From positions 62,001 through 126,000 of the forward strand of contig JABXHM010000038.1 in assembly GCA_013373625.1 (NCBI GenBank): DNA of 64,000 bases. The letters run 5' to 3'. The notes beneath the pieces were generated by a model. That model was not told where the DNA came from. It saw nothing but the letters and a program-made list of their open reading frames with translations, and searched no databases. The DNA comes from Alteromonadaceae bacterium (lineage in GTDB: Bacteria; Pseudomonadota; Gammaproteobacteria; Enterobacterales; Alteromonadaceae). How positions within the stretch are numbered: the stretch's first letter is position 1; the number at the start of each line of letters is the position of its first letter. The position numbers and the translations under genes were made by a program. Below, piece after piece: positions 63,549 to 64,000 of this stretch.

Positions 63549-63779
63549 CCTTGTGTTATAAAGATATTGCGAATTTGAGTAAAATTGTTAACGGAATGCC
63601 TCCGGTTAGTGGTAGCAACGGATGTATTAACAAATAAAGCAATGGTCAAAGCGCAGTACGGTTAATGATATCGCACACTAGCGGACGATAAACGCCGGGA
63701 ATTCGACACACAGCTGGTCTAACCATACAGCACAAAATTGTTATGAGCAGACCTGTAATAATGTAAGAACTGAGATGAG

Positions 63780-64000
63780 ATGAAAATGATTAAAAGCAAA
63801 GTTTCTCTTGCCGTACTTGCGGCACTGTCAACTTGCGCCTTAAACCACTCAGCGCTAGCGCAGAGTGAATCTGGCGAGCAAAATATGGAAGTGATTCAGG
63901 TCAAGGGATTGCGAGGCAGCCTTGAAAAGGCAGCGTTTCAGAAGCAAACCTCAGATGTCATCCAGGACAGCATTGTCGCTGAAGACATTGGCAAGTTTCC
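63780..64000 (+). CDS. TonB-dependent receptor (3' end outside window)
   Basis: The first 73 codons are visible. The signal peptide is about 1-28 (VSLAVLAALSTCALNHSALA). The mature start has MEVIQVKGLRGSLEKAAFQK, followed by SDVIQDSIVAEDIGKFP. This is the usual beginning of alteromonad carbohydrate receptors. The upstream LacI operator and the GH53 gene next to it suggest galactan-oligomer uptake across the outer membrane. ATG 63780 is preferred; ATG 63786 is also in frame. Confidence 0.9.
   Translation, partial: MKMIKSKVSLAVLAALSTCALNHSALAQSESGEQNMEVIQVKGLRGSLEKAAFQKQTSDVIQDSIVAEDIGKF

Larger units (their letters stand above)
63097..63779. other. Divergent control region of GH53 and TonB receptor
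   Basis: There is no gene in it. It carries LacI-type sites at 63119-63134 and 63535-63548 and an inverted repeat AAAGGTA-N5-TACCTTT at 63139-63157. The rest is AT-rich leader sequence. One or more operators may also act in a DNA loop across about 415 bases. Confidence 0.55.

Noticed and set aside
1..64000. Insertion sequences, integrases, CRISPR arrays, tRNA or rRNA genes
   Set aside because: I found no transposase or integrase reading frame, no regularly spaced repeats and no recognisable RNA gene by eye; a covariance-model search could still find a small RNA.

Overview
The window looks like chromosomal DNA of a marine-type gammaproteobacterium, most likely an Alteromonadales member. The grounds are moderate GC content, TonB-dependent receptors of alteromonad style (the partial one at the right edge has the typical start of carbohydrate-uptake receptors), FNR-type regulators, a complete ETF/ETF-quinone oxidoreductase set and a LacI-controlled galactan locus. 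No rRNA, tRNA, CRISPR array, insertion sequence, integrase or phage gene was recognised.

Positions 1-51200 form one very large catabolic region built of short operons on both strands. From left to right it holds: a truncated type-B carboxylesterase; a minus-strand redox operon (VAO-type FAD oxidase, CurA/PTGR-like reductase, fumarate-reductase-like flavoprotein); a plus-strand group (atypical alpha/beta hydrolase, His-helix membrane protein, two-module VOC protein); a CaiB-type CoA-transferase with EtfBA and divergent ETF-QO; a periplasmic trio (Tat-exported FAD amine oxidase, cytochrome c, secreted unknown); two paralogous Crp/Fnr regulators around a thioesterase and a TonB receptor; a five-gene operon of isochorismatase-like amidohydrolase, two NodB/PuuE-like hydrolases and a LeuCD pair; a HapK-like protein with an SDR; a methyltransferase plus small partner; MmgE/PrpD; a double alpha/beta hydrolase; an MFS carrier; a second His-helix membrane protein; a GntR/UTRA regulator with an NCS1 nucleobase-type permease; an aldehyde dehydrogenase; a Tat-exported DUF1838 protein; a second methyltransferase plus small partner; and HyuA-HyuB followed by a second LeuCD pair.

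Taken together these genes fit oxidative breakdown of a nitrogen heterocycle. NCS1 and MFS carriers and a TonB receptor would import it. Flavoprotein, SDR and VOC enzymes would oxidise or cleave it. PuuE-like and Hyu enzymes would open a cyclic imide or lactam ring, the isochorismatase-type amidase would release ammonia, and LeuCD and PrpD enzymes would hydrate or dehydrate the resulting branched dicarboxylates. CoA transfer and ETF-linked oxidation would finish the pathway. The substrate cannot be read from sequence. Many parts are duplicated (LeuCD, methyltransferase plus partner, membrane protein, Crp/Fnr, GxHxG hydrolase). A palindrome close to ATATTGTTATAACAATAT recurs in at least five promoter regions of this block, which suggests one regulon.

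Positions 51200-53500 carry unrelated small genes (DUF3224, AraC regulator, NADPH-dependent FMN reductase). Positions 53600-64000 are a galactan utilisation locus: two GH2 enzymes, a LacI regulator, a GPH/MFS sugar carrier, a GH53 endo-galactanase and the start of a TonB-dependent receptor, with palindromic LacI-type operators. The GH53 protein appears circularly permuted: its first barrel strand lies at the extreme C-terminus.
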